Assembly: GCF_009647655.1 (NCBI RefSeq)
Contig: NZ_WJFD01000001.1
Coordinates: forward strand, 2,914,001-2,978,000
DNA length: 64,000 nt
DNA from: Chitinophaga sp. SYP-B3965
GTDB taxonomy: Bacteria > Bacteroidota > Bacteroidia > Chitinophagales > Chitinophagaceae
Direction of reading: 5' to 3'
Shown: one piece after another, positions 25,018-33,814 of the stretch
How positions within the stretch are numbered: position 1 is the stretch's first letter
Layout of the letters: the number at the start of each line of letters is the position of its first letter
The notes under the pieces: generated by a model
Seen by the model: only the letters and a program-made list of their open reading frames with translations
Databases searched by the model: none
What the model was told of the DNA's origin: nothing
Translations under genes and position numbers: made by a program

Positions 25018-25583
25018 TACCTGTTGATGGAGAAGTCTATTTCTACCCGGCATTATTCAGCCCGGAAGAAAGTGATCAGCTCTGCACCGCATTGATAGAA
25101 AACATCGCATGGAAACAGGAACCCATATTCATCATGGGCAAAGAGATCATGCAACCCCGCCTCACCGCATGGTACGGCGATGCAGATAAAGCCTACAGCT
25201 ATACCGGCATCACCATGACACCACATACCTGGACACCGGAATTACGCTTCATAAAAGAAAAGATAGAAAACATCTCCGGGCATACATTTACAAGCGTATT
25301 ATTGAATTATTACCGGGATGGAAAAGATAGCATGGGCTGGCACAGAGATAATGAAAAAGAACTGGGCAACAATCCTGTTATTGGTTCCGTAAGCTTTGGC
25401 GCTTCACGGTTTTTCCATTTAAAACATCGGGTGGATAAAACCCTCAAAGCAAAAATACTATTAACACACGGCAGTTTTCTGTTAATGAAAGGAGCCACAC
25501 AGCATCATTGGTATCACAGTATTCCCAAAGAGCTAAAGGTGGCAGAGGGAAGGGTTAATTTGACTTTTAGAACGATTATTTAG
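25005..25583 (+). CDS. alkB: AlkB-type alpha-ketoglutarate-dependent DNA/RNA demethylase
   Basis: This is a 192-residue Fe(II)/2-oxoglutarate dioxygenase that removes methyl groups from 1-methyladenine and 3-methylcytosine. Iron ligands are in MGWHRDNEKELG (HxD) and HHWYHSIPK (distal His); the 2-oxoglutarate Arg is in RVNLTFRTII at the C-terminus. The nucleotide-recognition lid reads MQPRLTAWYGD and KAYSYTGI, as in the AlkB/ALKBH2 type. Its start overlaps the mini-Ada gene by 13 bases, and its stop overlaps the convergent SDR gene by 8 bases. Confidence 0.94.
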   Translation: MENLIPVDGEVYFYPALFSPEESDQLCTALIENIAWKQEPIFIMGKEIMQPRLTAWYGDADKAYSYTGITMTPHTWTPELRFIKEKIENISGHTFTSVLLNYYRDGKDSMGWHRDNEKELGNNPVIGSVSFGASRFFHLKHRVDKTLKAKILLTHGSFLLMKGATQHHWYHSIPKELKVAEGRVNLTFRTII

Positions 25584-26349
25584 CAAGCCTCCTATACCCC
25601 AATTCCGCGCCCCCACTCACCGGCATAATATGCCCCGTAATAAATCGCGCCTTATCAGACAACAGGAACACACAAACATCTGCAATCACATCCGCCTCCG
25701 GGCAATACCCCAGCAAATGGATATTATTCAGATAATCCACCCCTGCTGCATCATTAGGCTGCTCCTTACTCCATTGCCGTAACATCGGCGTCCACACACC
25801 CGCAGGTGCAACAGCATTCACCCTGATCTGGTACACTGCATAATCAATGGCCATAGATTTCGTCAACGCATTCATCGCCCCCTTCGTTGCAGCATACGCC
25901 GCATGATTATCCTGCCCGATAGATCCCACCAGGCTGCTGGTATTAAGGATACAACCCTTCGTAAGCTTCAGGGCCTCTATCCCAAATCGACAAGTAAGGA
26001 AAACGCTTTTCAGGTTAGTGTCAAACACCTTCTCCCATTCCTGCTCCGTAGTTTCATGTAATGGTTTGGACGGATCTGCGATCCCTGCATTATTGTGAAT
26101 AGCATCTATCCTCCCAAAACGGTCAAGCGTTTTTTGTATCGCACTTTGTACATCCGTTCCCCTTGTAACGTCACATAAAACACCCAGGTGATCCGGGCCT
26201 AATGTTGCCATTGTAGCTTCCAGGGAAAGCTGATCATTCGTCACCACTACCACTTTGGCACCCGCTTCCGCATATTTTACTGCACATTCATACCCAATGC
26301 CCATAGAGCCACCGGTGAGGAATATGACCTTATCTTTTAACGCTTGCAT
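25576..26349 (-). CDS. SDR oxidoreductase, probable L-fucose (6-deoxysugar) 1-dehydrogenase
   Basis: The product is a 257-residue NAD(P)-dependent short-chain dehydrogenase with all catalytic motifs: TGGSMGIGYE (cofactor loop), HNNAGIAD, TSSLVGSIGQ (active Ser) and YAATKGAMNALTK (Tyr and Lys). The SSLVGxIGQ, VWTP and C-terminal SGGAELGY patterns resemble, from memory, the HSD17B14/L-fucose dehydrogenase group. It is the last gene of an operon with L-fuconate dehydratase, an SSS transporter and a mutarotase, so oxidising L-fucose (or a close 6-deoxysugar) at C1 is likely. An alternative is 2-keto-3-deoxy-L-fuconate dehydrogenase, another SDR of the same pathway. Confidence 0.88.
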   Translation of the reverse strand: MQALKDKVIFLTGGSMGIGYECAVKYAEAGAKVVVVTNDQLSLEATMATLGPDHLGVLCDVTRGTDVQSAIQKTLDRFGRIDAIHNNAGIADPSKPLHETTEQEWEKVFDTNLKSVFLTCRFGIEALKLTKGCILNTSSLVGSIGQDNHAAYAATKGAMNALTKSMAIDYAVYQIRVNAVAPAGVWTPMLRQWSKEQPNDAAGVDYLNNIHLLGYCPEADVIADVCVFLLSDKARFITGHIMPVSGGAELGYRRLAK

Positions 26350-26358
26350 ACATCTTCT

Positions 26359-26754
26359 TTAATCAGCATGAAATACTTCTTCCATGTTTGTCCATGTTTC
26401 CCCTTTTGCAGCCGACTCCGGCAATGGCTGCTGGCAGGGCGCCGTTTCTTTCCACCATCTTTGTGTTAAGGTATCCGCCGCCATCTTCTTCATATCCGCA
26501 TCAAAATCCTTCCCTGTATATTCAAAATAACTGAACAGGAAATACTGCTCTTCTATCTTTTGCAGATAGATAGAATAGTTCCGGATGTTACATTCCTTTA
26601 TCTTCTTCAACACACCCGGCCAGGCATTGGCATGCAATTCCTTGTAATAGCCCAGCTTCTCCGGTTTTAAACCGGTAACGGAACCATAACGTTGCACCTT
26701 ACCAGGCCCGCAGGCAGATAATACAAGTAACAGCAGCAGTATGAATTGTCGCAT
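26359..26754 (-). CDS. RhaM-type sugar mutarotase with lipoprotein signal
   Basis: The product has 131 residues. The mature ~105 residues match the L-rhamnose/L-fucose mutarotase fold (DUF718): GYYKELHANAWPGVLKKI with the catalytic His, IRNYSIYLQ, YFLFSYFEYTG and TQRWWKETAPCQQPL. Unusually, a lipoprotein signal (LLLLLVLSACGPG) precedes it, which would place the enzyme in the envelope instead of the cytoplasm. It would supply the correct sugar anomer before uptake by the SSS transporter encoded 5 bases upstream. Sugar specificity is inferred from the operon. Confidence 0.88.
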   Translation of the reverse strand: MRQFILLLLLVLSACGPGKVQRYGSVTGLKPEKLGYYKELHANAWPGVLKKIKECNIRNYSIYLQKIEEQYFLFSYFEYTGKDFDADMKKMAADTLTQRWWKETAPCQQPLPESAAKGETWTNMEEVFHAD

Positions 26755-26759
26755 TTTCT

Positions 26760-28397
26760 TTATTTGAATAGTATGTATAAAACGATCATGATCCCCAGCA
26801 GGCAGGCTGATAGTACTTTATAATTAGCCAGTCCCTTCCATCCCTGATGTTTCAAAGGTTCCAATGGAGATTTCCAATACAACTGCGCACTTTCCGCTGT
26901 ATGCTGCACCGGATAAATATAAGAGAACACCACCTGCACCAGCACACAACAGCAGAACAGGTAAAAGGCCATCAGCATAAAAGGGATCTGCCCTAATAGA
27001 GAAGCCGGATAAGTTTTGGTGAAAATAAATACACCTACCCCCAAAGCAGAACCGATCCACAAAGTGTATTTAGACGCCGCAGCAGATGCCTTCTTCCAGA
27101 AAATCCCCAATACAAACACACAGGTAATAGGCGGCGCAATGTGTGCGATGATATCATTCAATCCCACAAAAATACTTTCGTAACTATTCAGCAAAGGCAA
27201 CAGGAATAAGGAAACGACCAATGCCCCTCCCGCTACCAGCCGCCCCATCCTTACCAGCTTTTTATCCGCCACACCGGGATGATACCGCTGGTAAAAATCA
27301 TACGTGACAATAGTAGATACTGCATTCAGGGCACCAGACACCTGGCTCATCAAACCTGATAATAATGCAGCTACCAATACACCGATCAATCCGCTGGGCA
27401 ATAATTGCGTGATCATTAAAGTATAAATACCCTTGCTCTCTACCACCGTTTTACCATCTACAACGGAAGTGATACTGCTCACATCCAGCAATCCTGCTTT
27501 AGATAAAGTATAGGCCAGTAAACCCGGCAACACAAAAATAAATACCGGTAATATTTTAAGGAAACCACAGAACAACGCACCAGCCCTTGCATGATCTTCA
27601 TCTTTTGCGCCAAGTAATCGTTGCACGATGGTCTGGTCCGCACACCAATACCAGATGCCTATTACGGGATAACCCAGGAAAACAGCATACCAGGGCATGC
27701 CACTGCTATCGCCATGCGGTTTGAGCATAGATAATTTCTCCAGCTCTCCGCCACTTTGCAATACAGCTTTCATCTCATGCCATCCACCCATCCTGTAATA
27801 CGCAGCAATACTGATGATCACAGCGCCACCCAGTAATACCACTGTTTGTATGGATTCTGTGATCACCACAGCCCGCAGCCCACCTACGATGGTATATACC
27901 GCCGTAATAAGCGAGATGATGATCACACTCAGGTACATGTTCATACCAAAAAGTGTTTTCAGCACAATGCCACCAGCCAGCATAGAAAATGCAATATGTA
28001 CAATGATGGCAGACACAACAGAAACACCCGCCAGCCAATCCCGCGAAGCTTTATCATACCGCTTCTCCAGGAAGTCCGGCAAAGTAGATACGCCGGACTT
28101 GATATAAAAAGGAACAAATAATAAAGCAAGGGTGATCAGCACAAATACCGCCATCCATTCAAAATTGCCGTTCAGCAATCCTGAATCAAACCCGCTTTGT
28201 GCAAGGCTTACAAGATGCACCGTAGAGATATTGGTAGCAAACAAAGCCAACCCGATGGATGGCCATGTTAAACGTTTCCCCGCCAGGAAATATTCATTGG
28301 CGCCTTTATTAAAATTCCCGGCACCTGCCCATAACCCGATGAACAGGATGGCCAGAATGTAAATGCCTGCAATGGTAAGATCAAGATGACTTATCAT
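26760..28397 (-). CDS. sodium/solute symporter (SSS/SLC5 family), probable sugar uptake
   Basis: The product has 545 residues with about 13-14 membrane helices. Family features include LDLTIAGIYILAILFIGLWAG at the start, YFLAGKRLTWPSIGLALFAT, the helix-2 SSS region LPDFLEKRYDK and the helix-9 signature GLMSQVSGALNAVSTIVTYD. It couples uptake to the sodium gradient. The gene lies between L-fuconate dehydratase (2 bases away) and the mutarotase, so its substrate is probably L-fucose or a related 6-deoxy sugar. Confidence 0.92.
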   Translation of the reverse strand: MISHLDLTIAGIYILAILFIGLWAGAGNFNKGANEYFLAGKRLTWPSIGLALFATNISTVHLVSLAQSGFDSGLLNGNFEWMAVFVLITLALLFVPFYIKSGVSTLPDFLEKRYDKASRDWLAGVSVVSAIIVHIAFSMLAGGIVLKTLFGMNMYLSVIIISLITAVYTIVGGLRAVVITESIQTVVLLGGAVIISIAAYYRMGGWHEMKAVLQSGGELEKLSMLKPHGDSSGMPWYAVFLGYPVIGIWYWCADQTIVQRLLGAKDEDHARAGALFCGFLKILPVFIFVLPGLLAYTLSKAGLLDVSSITSVVDGKTVVESKGIYTLMITQLLPSGLIGVLVAALLSGLMSQVSGALNAVSTIVTYDFYQRYHPGVADKKLVRMGRLVAGGALVVSLFLLPLLNSYESIFVGLNDIIAHIAPPITCVFVLGIFWKKASAAASKYTLWIGSALGVGVFIFTKTYPASLLGQIPFMLMAFYLFCCCVLVQVVFSYIYPVQHTAESAQLYWKSPLEPLKHQGWKGLANYKVLSACLLGIMIVLYILFK

Positions 28398-28399
28398 AT

Positions 28400-29623
28400 T
28401 TACTTTTTCAGATCGCAGCTGCTGCCAGCTTCCATGGGAGTGATATATCTACCATCCCTGATGTTCACCGGGTGTACAAAATGCTGCTGTAGATGTGGAA
28501 TATGTTCTAAAAACAATGCTTCATGTCCTATGGCCATATGGTTGAACAACACCAGGTGCTGATGTAACTGCCCCATGTCTCCCACATGCGGTACTACCGG
28601 AATACCGAATTTGCGGCACAATAAACTGATGGTGATGAATTCACTCACCCCACCTACTCTCACAGCATCCACCTGAATGAAACCAGCGCTGCCAGTTTGC
28701 AGGTAGTTCTTAAAAATGATCCTGTTAGGTACGTGTTCTCCAAGCGCCAGTTTAACAGGTGCAATGTGATCTGCCAATACTTTATGTGCCAGTACATCAT
28801 CCGGATGGGTAGGTTCTTCTATCCAGTAGGGGTTCATAGACTGTAATACTTTACAGATCTTCATCGCCTGTGGCAAAGTCCATTGCTGGTTAGCATCCAG
28901 CATGATCTTCACATCATCGCCTGCTGCTTCCCTTACAATATGCGCACGCCTGATATCCCGTTCCGCATCTGCCGATCCTACTTTTAACTTCATGGCAGAA
29001 AAACCGTTCTGCACTGCTTTCTTTGCATTCTCCCGTACTTCCTCATCAGAATAATTAAACCAGCCTACAGAAGTATCATATCCCGGGTAACCGGTTGTAA
29101 TGATCTGTTCCCTGTCTGCCATACTGCTGCGATTGCTTTTCAGTAATTGCAGGGCTTCTTCCCGCGTTAGTTCATCTTCGAGATAAGAAAGGTCCAGTGT
29201 GTTGATGATAGCTTCCGCAGGAAGGCTCGTCAATAATTTCCACAAAGGCAGGCCACGCTTTTTAGCCCAAAGATCAAAACAGGCATTGGTTACAGCAGCC
29301 AGTCCCAGATGCACTACCCCTTTGTGAGGGCCCAGCCATCTGAACTGCTGTTCATTAGATAACTGGCGGAAGATGTTCCCAAAGTCCGCCATGATCTCTT
29401 CAATATCCCTGCCTTCCAATTGCGCCGCATAGAACTGCGCAGCTTTACAAACCAGGTCGTTTCCTTCTCCCAGTGTAAAAGCAAAACCTGTTCCCACGTT
29501 TCCCTTGTCATCCATTAGCTCCGTTACCGCATAAGAGTAAACAGGGTCCCGGTGTATGGCATCGCTACCCGCACCTTTACTGAGCGGAAAGCGCCTATCA
29601 CTAACAGCAATCCTTTTTATCAT
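28400..29623 (-). CDS. L-fuconate dehydratase-like enolase-superfamily enzyme
   Basis: The product has 407 residues of the mandelate racemase/fuconate dehydratase branch, which convert L-fuconate to 2-keto-3-deoxy-L-fuconate. The catalytic Lys motif is FSAMKLKVGSA. Metal ligands lie in KIMLDANQQWT, YWIEEPTHPDD and KLALGEHVPNR, with the His base in VPHVGDMGQLHQH. A fuconate-dehydratase-like GYDTSVGWFNYSDEE precedes them. First gene of a tight four-gene operon, divergent from an AraC regulator. Galactarate or rhamnonate dehydratase are alternatives, but the partner genes favour fuconate. Confidence 0.88.
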   Translation of the reverse strand: MIKRIAVSDRRFPLSKGAGSDAIHRDPVYSYAVTELMDDKGNVGTGFAFTLGEGNDLVCKAAQFYAAQLEGRDIEEIMADFGNIFRQLSNEQQFRWLGPHKGVVHLGLAAVTNACFDLWAKKRGLPLWKLLTSLPAEAIINTLDLSYLEDELTREEALQLLKSNRSSMADREQIITTGYPGYDTSVGWFNYSDEEVRENAKKAVQNGFSAMKLKVGSADAERDIRRAHIVREAAGDDVKIMLDANQQWTLPQAMKICKVLQSMNPYWIEEPTHPDDVLAHKVLADHIAPVKLALGEHVPNRIIFKNYLQTGSAGFIQVDAVRVGGVSEFITISLLCRKFGIPVVPHVGDMGQLHQHLVLFNHMAIGHEALFLEHIPHLQQHFVHPVNIRDGRYITPMEAGSSCDLKK

Positions 29624-29762
29624 AAGGCTAAGATATCCCTAAAACCCAAACCCTGAAATAGAGTATGCTACAACCTTAATGGACTATCCACCTGCACTTT
29701 GGCTTCTGAGGTATTTTGGTTACTTTTAGGCAGAACAGTGTACCATATAGACTTTCACCCGC

Positions 29763-30656
29763 ATGAACACAGTCATTCAAAAAAGAAGAGATGGATTTGA
29801 AGGGCAAAAGCTGATCAGCCTGCCGGACATCATCCATAAGAACAACTCACCTGTTACACAGGTATACATCACACACATCGGGTATTTTCCCAAAGCGGCC
29901 TATCATTTCCGGGAACGCAGGAAAGGCTGTGCAGATAATATCCTCATTTATTGCCTCAGGGGAAAAGGCTGGTATATCATAGGCAACAAACAATATCATG
30001 TTGGCCCCGGCCAGTTCATCCAGATCCCCGCTACTTCACAGTATATGCGTTATGGTGCAGATGCAGAGGATCCTTGGACCATCTATTGGGTACATTACAG
30101 TGGCAAGGATATGCAAACATTCAACGCCTCCCTGAAGATCACGGAGAAAGACGGCCCCAGGGACATCGCCTTTAATGAGAAGTCCATTAAGATCTGGGAA
30201 GACATGTACCAGAGCCTCGAAATGGGCTATAGCAAGGATAACCTGATGAATGCCAATTTCTGCCTGCATTATTTCCTGGCTACTTTCCTCTATCCTGAAA
30301 AACACATGGAACAGCAAAGTGGCAAGGAACCGGACCTAGTTACAGAAACCATCCTGTTCATGCGCAATAACCTGGAATTGAAAGCGTCTGTAGAAGAACT
30401 CGCAGCACGCCACCAGTTATCCACTTCCCACTTTTCCAATCTCTTTAAAAAAGCAACCGGCATGTCTCCCATCGATTATTTCATTCATCTGAAACTACAG
30501 AAGGCCTGCCAGTTACTCTATGATGCATCTATTAAGATCAAGGATATCGCCAAATCAATTGGGTATGATGATCCCTATTATTTTTCCCGCCTGTTCAAAA
30601 AGCTCATGGATATGTCTCCGGAACAATACAGGGTATTACGGAAGAAGAAAGTTTAA
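29763..30656 (+). CDS. AraC-family regulator of the fucose operon
   Basis: The product has 297 residues with an N-terminal cupin (ADNILIYCLRGKGWYIIGNKQY and FIQIPATSQYMRYG) and a C-terminal paired HTH (LAARHQLSTSHFSNLFKK and IKDIAKSIGYDDPYYFSRLF, MSPEQYRVL). It is divergent from the L-fuconate dehydratase operon across 139 bases, so it most likely activates that operon in response to L-fucose or a pathway intermediate. Its stop codon overlaps the end of the fucosidase remnant on the other strand. Confidence 0.92.
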   Translation: MNTVIQKRRDGFEGQKLISLPDIIHKNNSPVTQVYITHIGYFPKAAYHFRERRKGCADNILIYCLRGKGWYIIGNKQYHVGPGQFIQIPATSQYMRYGADAEDPWTIYWVHYSGKDMQTFNASLKITEKDGPRDIAFNEKSIKIWEDMYQSLEMGYSKDNLMNANFCLHYFLATFLYPEKHMEQQSGKEPDLVTETILFMRNNLELKASVEELAARHQLSTSHFSNLFKKATGMSPIDYFIHLKLQKACQLLYDASIKIKDIAKSIGYDDPYYFSRLFKKLMDMSPEQYRVLRKKKV

Positions 30657-30920
30657 CGTCTTTCATTATACTGCAATGGCCGGTGAACGGCGGAAAGTGT
30701 CAAACTTAATGCGCACTTCTTCTCCATACACCCGGTTAAAGCATGCACCTTGATGCGGGAAGTATTGATACCTTCTGCAATAGCATGCCACTTGTTATCC
30801 GCGAAATATTCTAAAGTATAAGCCGATACATTCGCCCTGTTCTCTGTGATCACGATCGTTTTAAAACCTGTTTCTTTCGTCATCCCGGTTAGGCGCCACA
30901 TTCAGAATGAAATTTGCACC
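30653..30920 (-). pseudogene. decayed remnant of a GH29 alpha-L-fucosidase gene
   Basis: Straight after the stop codon of the PorE-like gene the minus strand reads GANFILNVAPNRD, a well-known GH29 catalytic-domain end motif. It then shifts frame to FKTIVITENRANVSAYTLEY and DNKWHAIAEGINTSRIKVH, the start of a discoidin (F5/8C) domain. A one-base shift continues as FNRVYGEEVRIKFDTFRRSP-AIA, and a further deletion returns to QYNERR and a stop. So the catalytic domain is missing except its last motif, and at least two small frameshifts break the rest. It lies next to the fucose operon regulator. The gene is clearly non-functional. Confidence 0.8.
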
Positions 30921-32831
30921 TTATTGTTTTACTACCCAAAACTCAGCACGGCGGTTTTGCTGGTGCTCTTCTTCAGTGCAATCAACATTATCGCCACATT
31001 TATTCAAAAGACGGGTCTCCCCATAACCGATCGGGTTCAGACGGCCACGATCGATGTCCTTTGAAACCAGGTAATCTACAATAGATCCGGCTCGCTTCTG
31101 CGATAGCTTCATGTTGTATTCATCATTACCACGGCTATCTGTAAATGAAGCAACAACGATGTAAACGTCGGGATGCGTTTTTAGAAAAGCCGCAAGTTGG
31201 TCCAAGGAAGGGTTATCCTGGTCTCTGACACTCCAGTCTTTATATTCATAGTGGATATTGAGTCTGAAAGAACGATTTACTTCAACTTTTATGAGGTTTG
31301 CCGGTGAACTGGTACCATCTTCACTGACCTGCATCCATCCAACGGCTTTTCCGCGCTCCAATACATTCAACGCATAAGAATTTTGCTTCTCAAGGGTGAA
31401 ATTGAATTTACCGTCTGCAGCGGTTACTGTTTTTAAAGATGTACCTTTCACTGCTACATCTGCACTGGAAATTGGGTCCCCCATTACATCAACAACTTTA
31501 CTCAAGTACAAATATTTGTTCATTGGCGGAGTGTACGCACGGTAGATATCATCACTTCCTGCCCCTCCATACCGGTTTGAAGTAAAATAGGCAACACCCA
31601 CTGTATCTACAACAATGTAATTAAAGTCGTCCTGTGGAGAATTGACCGGAAATCCAAGATTGTATATACCATCGTTTTGAAGACGGAAAATATCCAACCC
31701 TCCGATCCCGATATGCCCATCACTGGCAAAATACAGAACACTATCGCTCGTCATATATGGAGTTCTTTCATTAGCTGGTGTATTGATCACCTTCATATTG
31801 ACCGGGGGGCCCCAGGACCCGTTCGAAAGTCTGGAGCTGTAATAGATGTCCATCCCGCCTGCCCCCTGAGGGAAATTTGCACTAAAGTATAAGGTGCCGC
31901 CATCGAGGCTTACAAAAGGGTCGGTTACGTCACACCCGGGATCATTGAAAGGCACTGCAGCGGGGGAAGACCACTTGCCGGAAGAGTCCACTTCGCTGTA
32001 GTAGATCCCTGTACGCACAATAATTTTCTTCGCTGTACTTTTGGGATTTTTTTCTGATACAGGGGTGAAAGCAAAATACACCTGCCGGCCATGGGCGCTG
32101 AAAGAGCAAGGGCCAATGTGATAGGCCTCTGCATGAAAATTTTGTGGATCAATCGTTGAAAAGCCCCGGACAGTGGTATCGTAGACAACACTGGCGTATA
32201 AACGCTGGTAGCCGTTACCGGTCCATGGAAAACGTTGGTGGTCAGGCATTTCGGACAAATCGAACTTCAGAAATTGCTTTCTGTTAGTTCTTTTTTCGAT
32301 GGTCAATCGATCAGAAACAAAAACGAGACCGCTATCGTATGGCATTATGCCCCACTCGGTTGCCGGAGAATTGAATTTTAGCATATTTGTGATCTCCGTG
32401 CCAGTGGGGCTCGACATCCACCACCTGGCTGAATCACAGGATGCTATCCATGCTTCTACCTGTGGCCGGTTTGCCAGATTATCGGCTTCCGCGTACGCTG
32501 TGTACTGCTGCCTGGCCTCGGTGAACTTGCCATTGTTGTGAAGCGCTCTGGCATAATACAGTCGGTTCCGGGCTTTGCTTTCCTGTAAGGTAATGGCAAT
32601 TTCATACCAATGCTCCGCCTGTTGATAATCATTGTTTAGCCTGTAGCAATCTGCCAGATGTTCTGCTGCATGTAGTGTAATTTTTGACTGATAAGCTTTT
32701 TGATACAAAGGTATTGCGTCTGCGTATCGGAACTGATCATAAAATTCATCTGCTTTCTTTAGAATATATTGACCATATCCCTGCACACCAACAAATAAGA
32801 AGAAAAGAACGATACTATAAAATCTTGTCAT
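30921..32831 (-). CDS. PorE-like OmpA-domain protein (T9SS-associated)
   Basis: The product has 636 residues: a signal peptide (LFFLFVGVQGYGQ), TPR-like repeats (about 25-130), a PD40 beta-propeller (about 150-420) with units such as GLVFVSDRLTI, TLYFSANFPQGAGGMDIYYS, VLYFASDGHIGIGGLDIF and VAYFTSNRYGGAGSDDIYRA, a short carboxypeptidase-regulatory-like beta domain (AVKGTSLKTVTAADGKF), and a C-terminal OmpA peptidoglycan-binding domain (ASFTDSRGNDEYNMKLSQKR and RRAEFWVVKQ). This TPR-propeller-CRD-OmpA order is that of PorE, which anchors T9SS to the peptidoglycan. It sits 11 bases from the PorP/SprF gene, forming a cassette with the giant adhesin. Confidence 0.9.
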   Translation of the reverse strand: MTRFYSIVLFFLFVGVQGYGQYILKKADEFYDQFRYADAIPLYQKAYQSKITLHAAEHLADCYRLNNDYQQAEHWYEIAITLQESKARNRLYYARALHNNGKFTEARQQYTAYAEADNLANRPQVEAWIASCDSARWWMSSPTGTEITNMLKFNSPATEWGIMPYDSGLVFVSDRLTIEKRTNRKQFLKFDLSEMPDHQRFPWTGNGYQRLYASVVYDTTVRGFSTIDPQNFHAEAYHIGPCSFSAHGRQVYFAFTPVSEKNPKSTAKKIIVRTGIYYSEVDSSGKWSSPAAVPFNDPGCDVTDPFVSLDGGTLYFSANFPQGAGGMDIYYSSRLSNGSWGPPVNMKVINTPANERTPYMTSDSVLYFASDGHIGIGGLDIFRLQNDGIYNLGFPVNSPQDDFNYIVVDTVGVAYFTSNRYGGAGSDDIYRAYTPPMNKYLYLSKVVDVMGDPISSADVAVKGTSLKTVTAADGKFNFTLEKQNSYALNVLERGKAVGWMQVSEDGTSSPANLIKVEVNRSFRLNIHYEYKDWSVRDQDNPSLDQLAAFLKTHPDVYIVVASFTDSRGNDEYNMKLSQKRAGSIVDYLVSKDIDRGRLNPIGYGETRLLNKCGDNVDCTEEEHQQNRRAEFWVVKQ

Positions 32832-32842
32832 TTTTGAATCAT

Positions 32843-33805
32843 TTAAAACACCCTTGGTGAAGTCACTACAACATCCTTTTTTTTGAACATGTACCCTATA
32901 GATATCTCGTGTGTTGAGCCGCTATAGCCTTCCAATGGCCCAACGGAAATATCATAGGCATACCCCACTCGAAGGCCTTCGATCGGGAAAAGTTCAATGG
33001 CTGCCACTATAGCGTTACGAAAAGTGAGTGCCGGTTGGAAGTAATCTTTTTTGTAAAGCTTAACCCCCGTACGGTATGAACCACCCACCCATATCAGGTC
33101 TCTGAATAGCAGGAACAGGGTAAGGTCCAGTGAAGTAGGGCCTGCCAGATCGTCCTTCAGCAGAAAGGAGGGTTTAAGCTGCATTTGTTCGTTTAGTGGC
33201 AGGAGCATACCTGCCGTTAGATAGCTATGTAACTTTGACTGCGGCAGAAAGAAACGGTCCATGTCTATGTACTGGGTAATCAGGTTGTCTACAGACGCAC
33301 CCACGTAAAAACGATCATCAGAATAATAAATTCCTGCACGGGCATCAGGAACAATTTTGGTACGCAGCCCGGTTGGCATACCTGGCTCTGGTTCAACCGT
33401 CTCCAGCTTGGACCCGTCCAGCCCCAGCTGCACAATGCCTATACTCAGCCCAAGGGCCAATCTGCCGCTGCCATCTGCATTCGTCCGGATGCGGTAAGCG
33501 TAACTGGCGTACCCACCAAGATTGCGCTGTGCGCCCATTTTGTCTCCTGCCAGCTGAAATGCAAGCCCAACATTGCCATCGTTGGCAATGGCATCTATTG
33601 CAACGGAAAAACTTTGGGGAGCCCCGGGGAAGCCAGTCCACTGTGACCTGTAGAAAGCATGTAAATTGAGTTGCTCTTTGTACCCCGCATATGCCGGGTT
33701 AATGTAGATGCCATTGAACATATATTGGCTGTATTGGGTGCTTTGCTGCCCACTTGCAGCAAAGCATAATCCCAGCAACCATCCTGTCAGTATTCGCTTT
33801 TTCAT
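32843..33805 (-). CDS. PorP/SprF-family type IX secretion outer-membrane protein
   Basis: The product has 320 residues with a signal peptide (LGLCFAASGQQ) followed by STQYSQYMFNGIYINPAYAGY, the family N-terminal signature. Amphipathic strands and the C-terminal EISIGYMFKK suit a beta-barrel. SprF partners the giant adhesin SprB in Flavobacterium, attaching T9SS-exported proteins with type-B sorting domains. Here it lies 9 bases after such an adhesin gene, so it is probably the dedicated partner. Confidence 0.93.
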   Translation of the reverse strand: MKKRILTGWLLGLCFAASGQQSTQYSQYMFNGIYINPAYAGYKEQLNLHAFYRSQWTGFPGAPQSFSVAIDAIANDGNVGLAFQLAGDKMGAQRNLGGYASYAYRIRTNADGSGRLALGLSIGIVQLGLDGSKLETVEPEPGMPTGLRTKIVPDARAGIYYSDDRFYVGASVDNLITQYIDMDRFFLPQSKLHSYLTAGMLLPLNEQMQLKPSFLLKDDLAGPTSLDLTLFLLFRDLIWVGGSYRTGVKLYKKDYFQPALTFRNAIVAAIELFPIEGLRVGYAYDISVGPLEGYSGSTHEISIGYMFKKKDVVVTSPRVF

Positions 33806-33814
33806 GGTTTTATG

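Noticed and set aside
29624..29762. Direct repeats in the fucose operon/AraC intergenic region as an AraC operator
   Set aside because: The only recurring pieces (TTTGG and TTTAGG-like) are too short and unevenly spaced to support a site.
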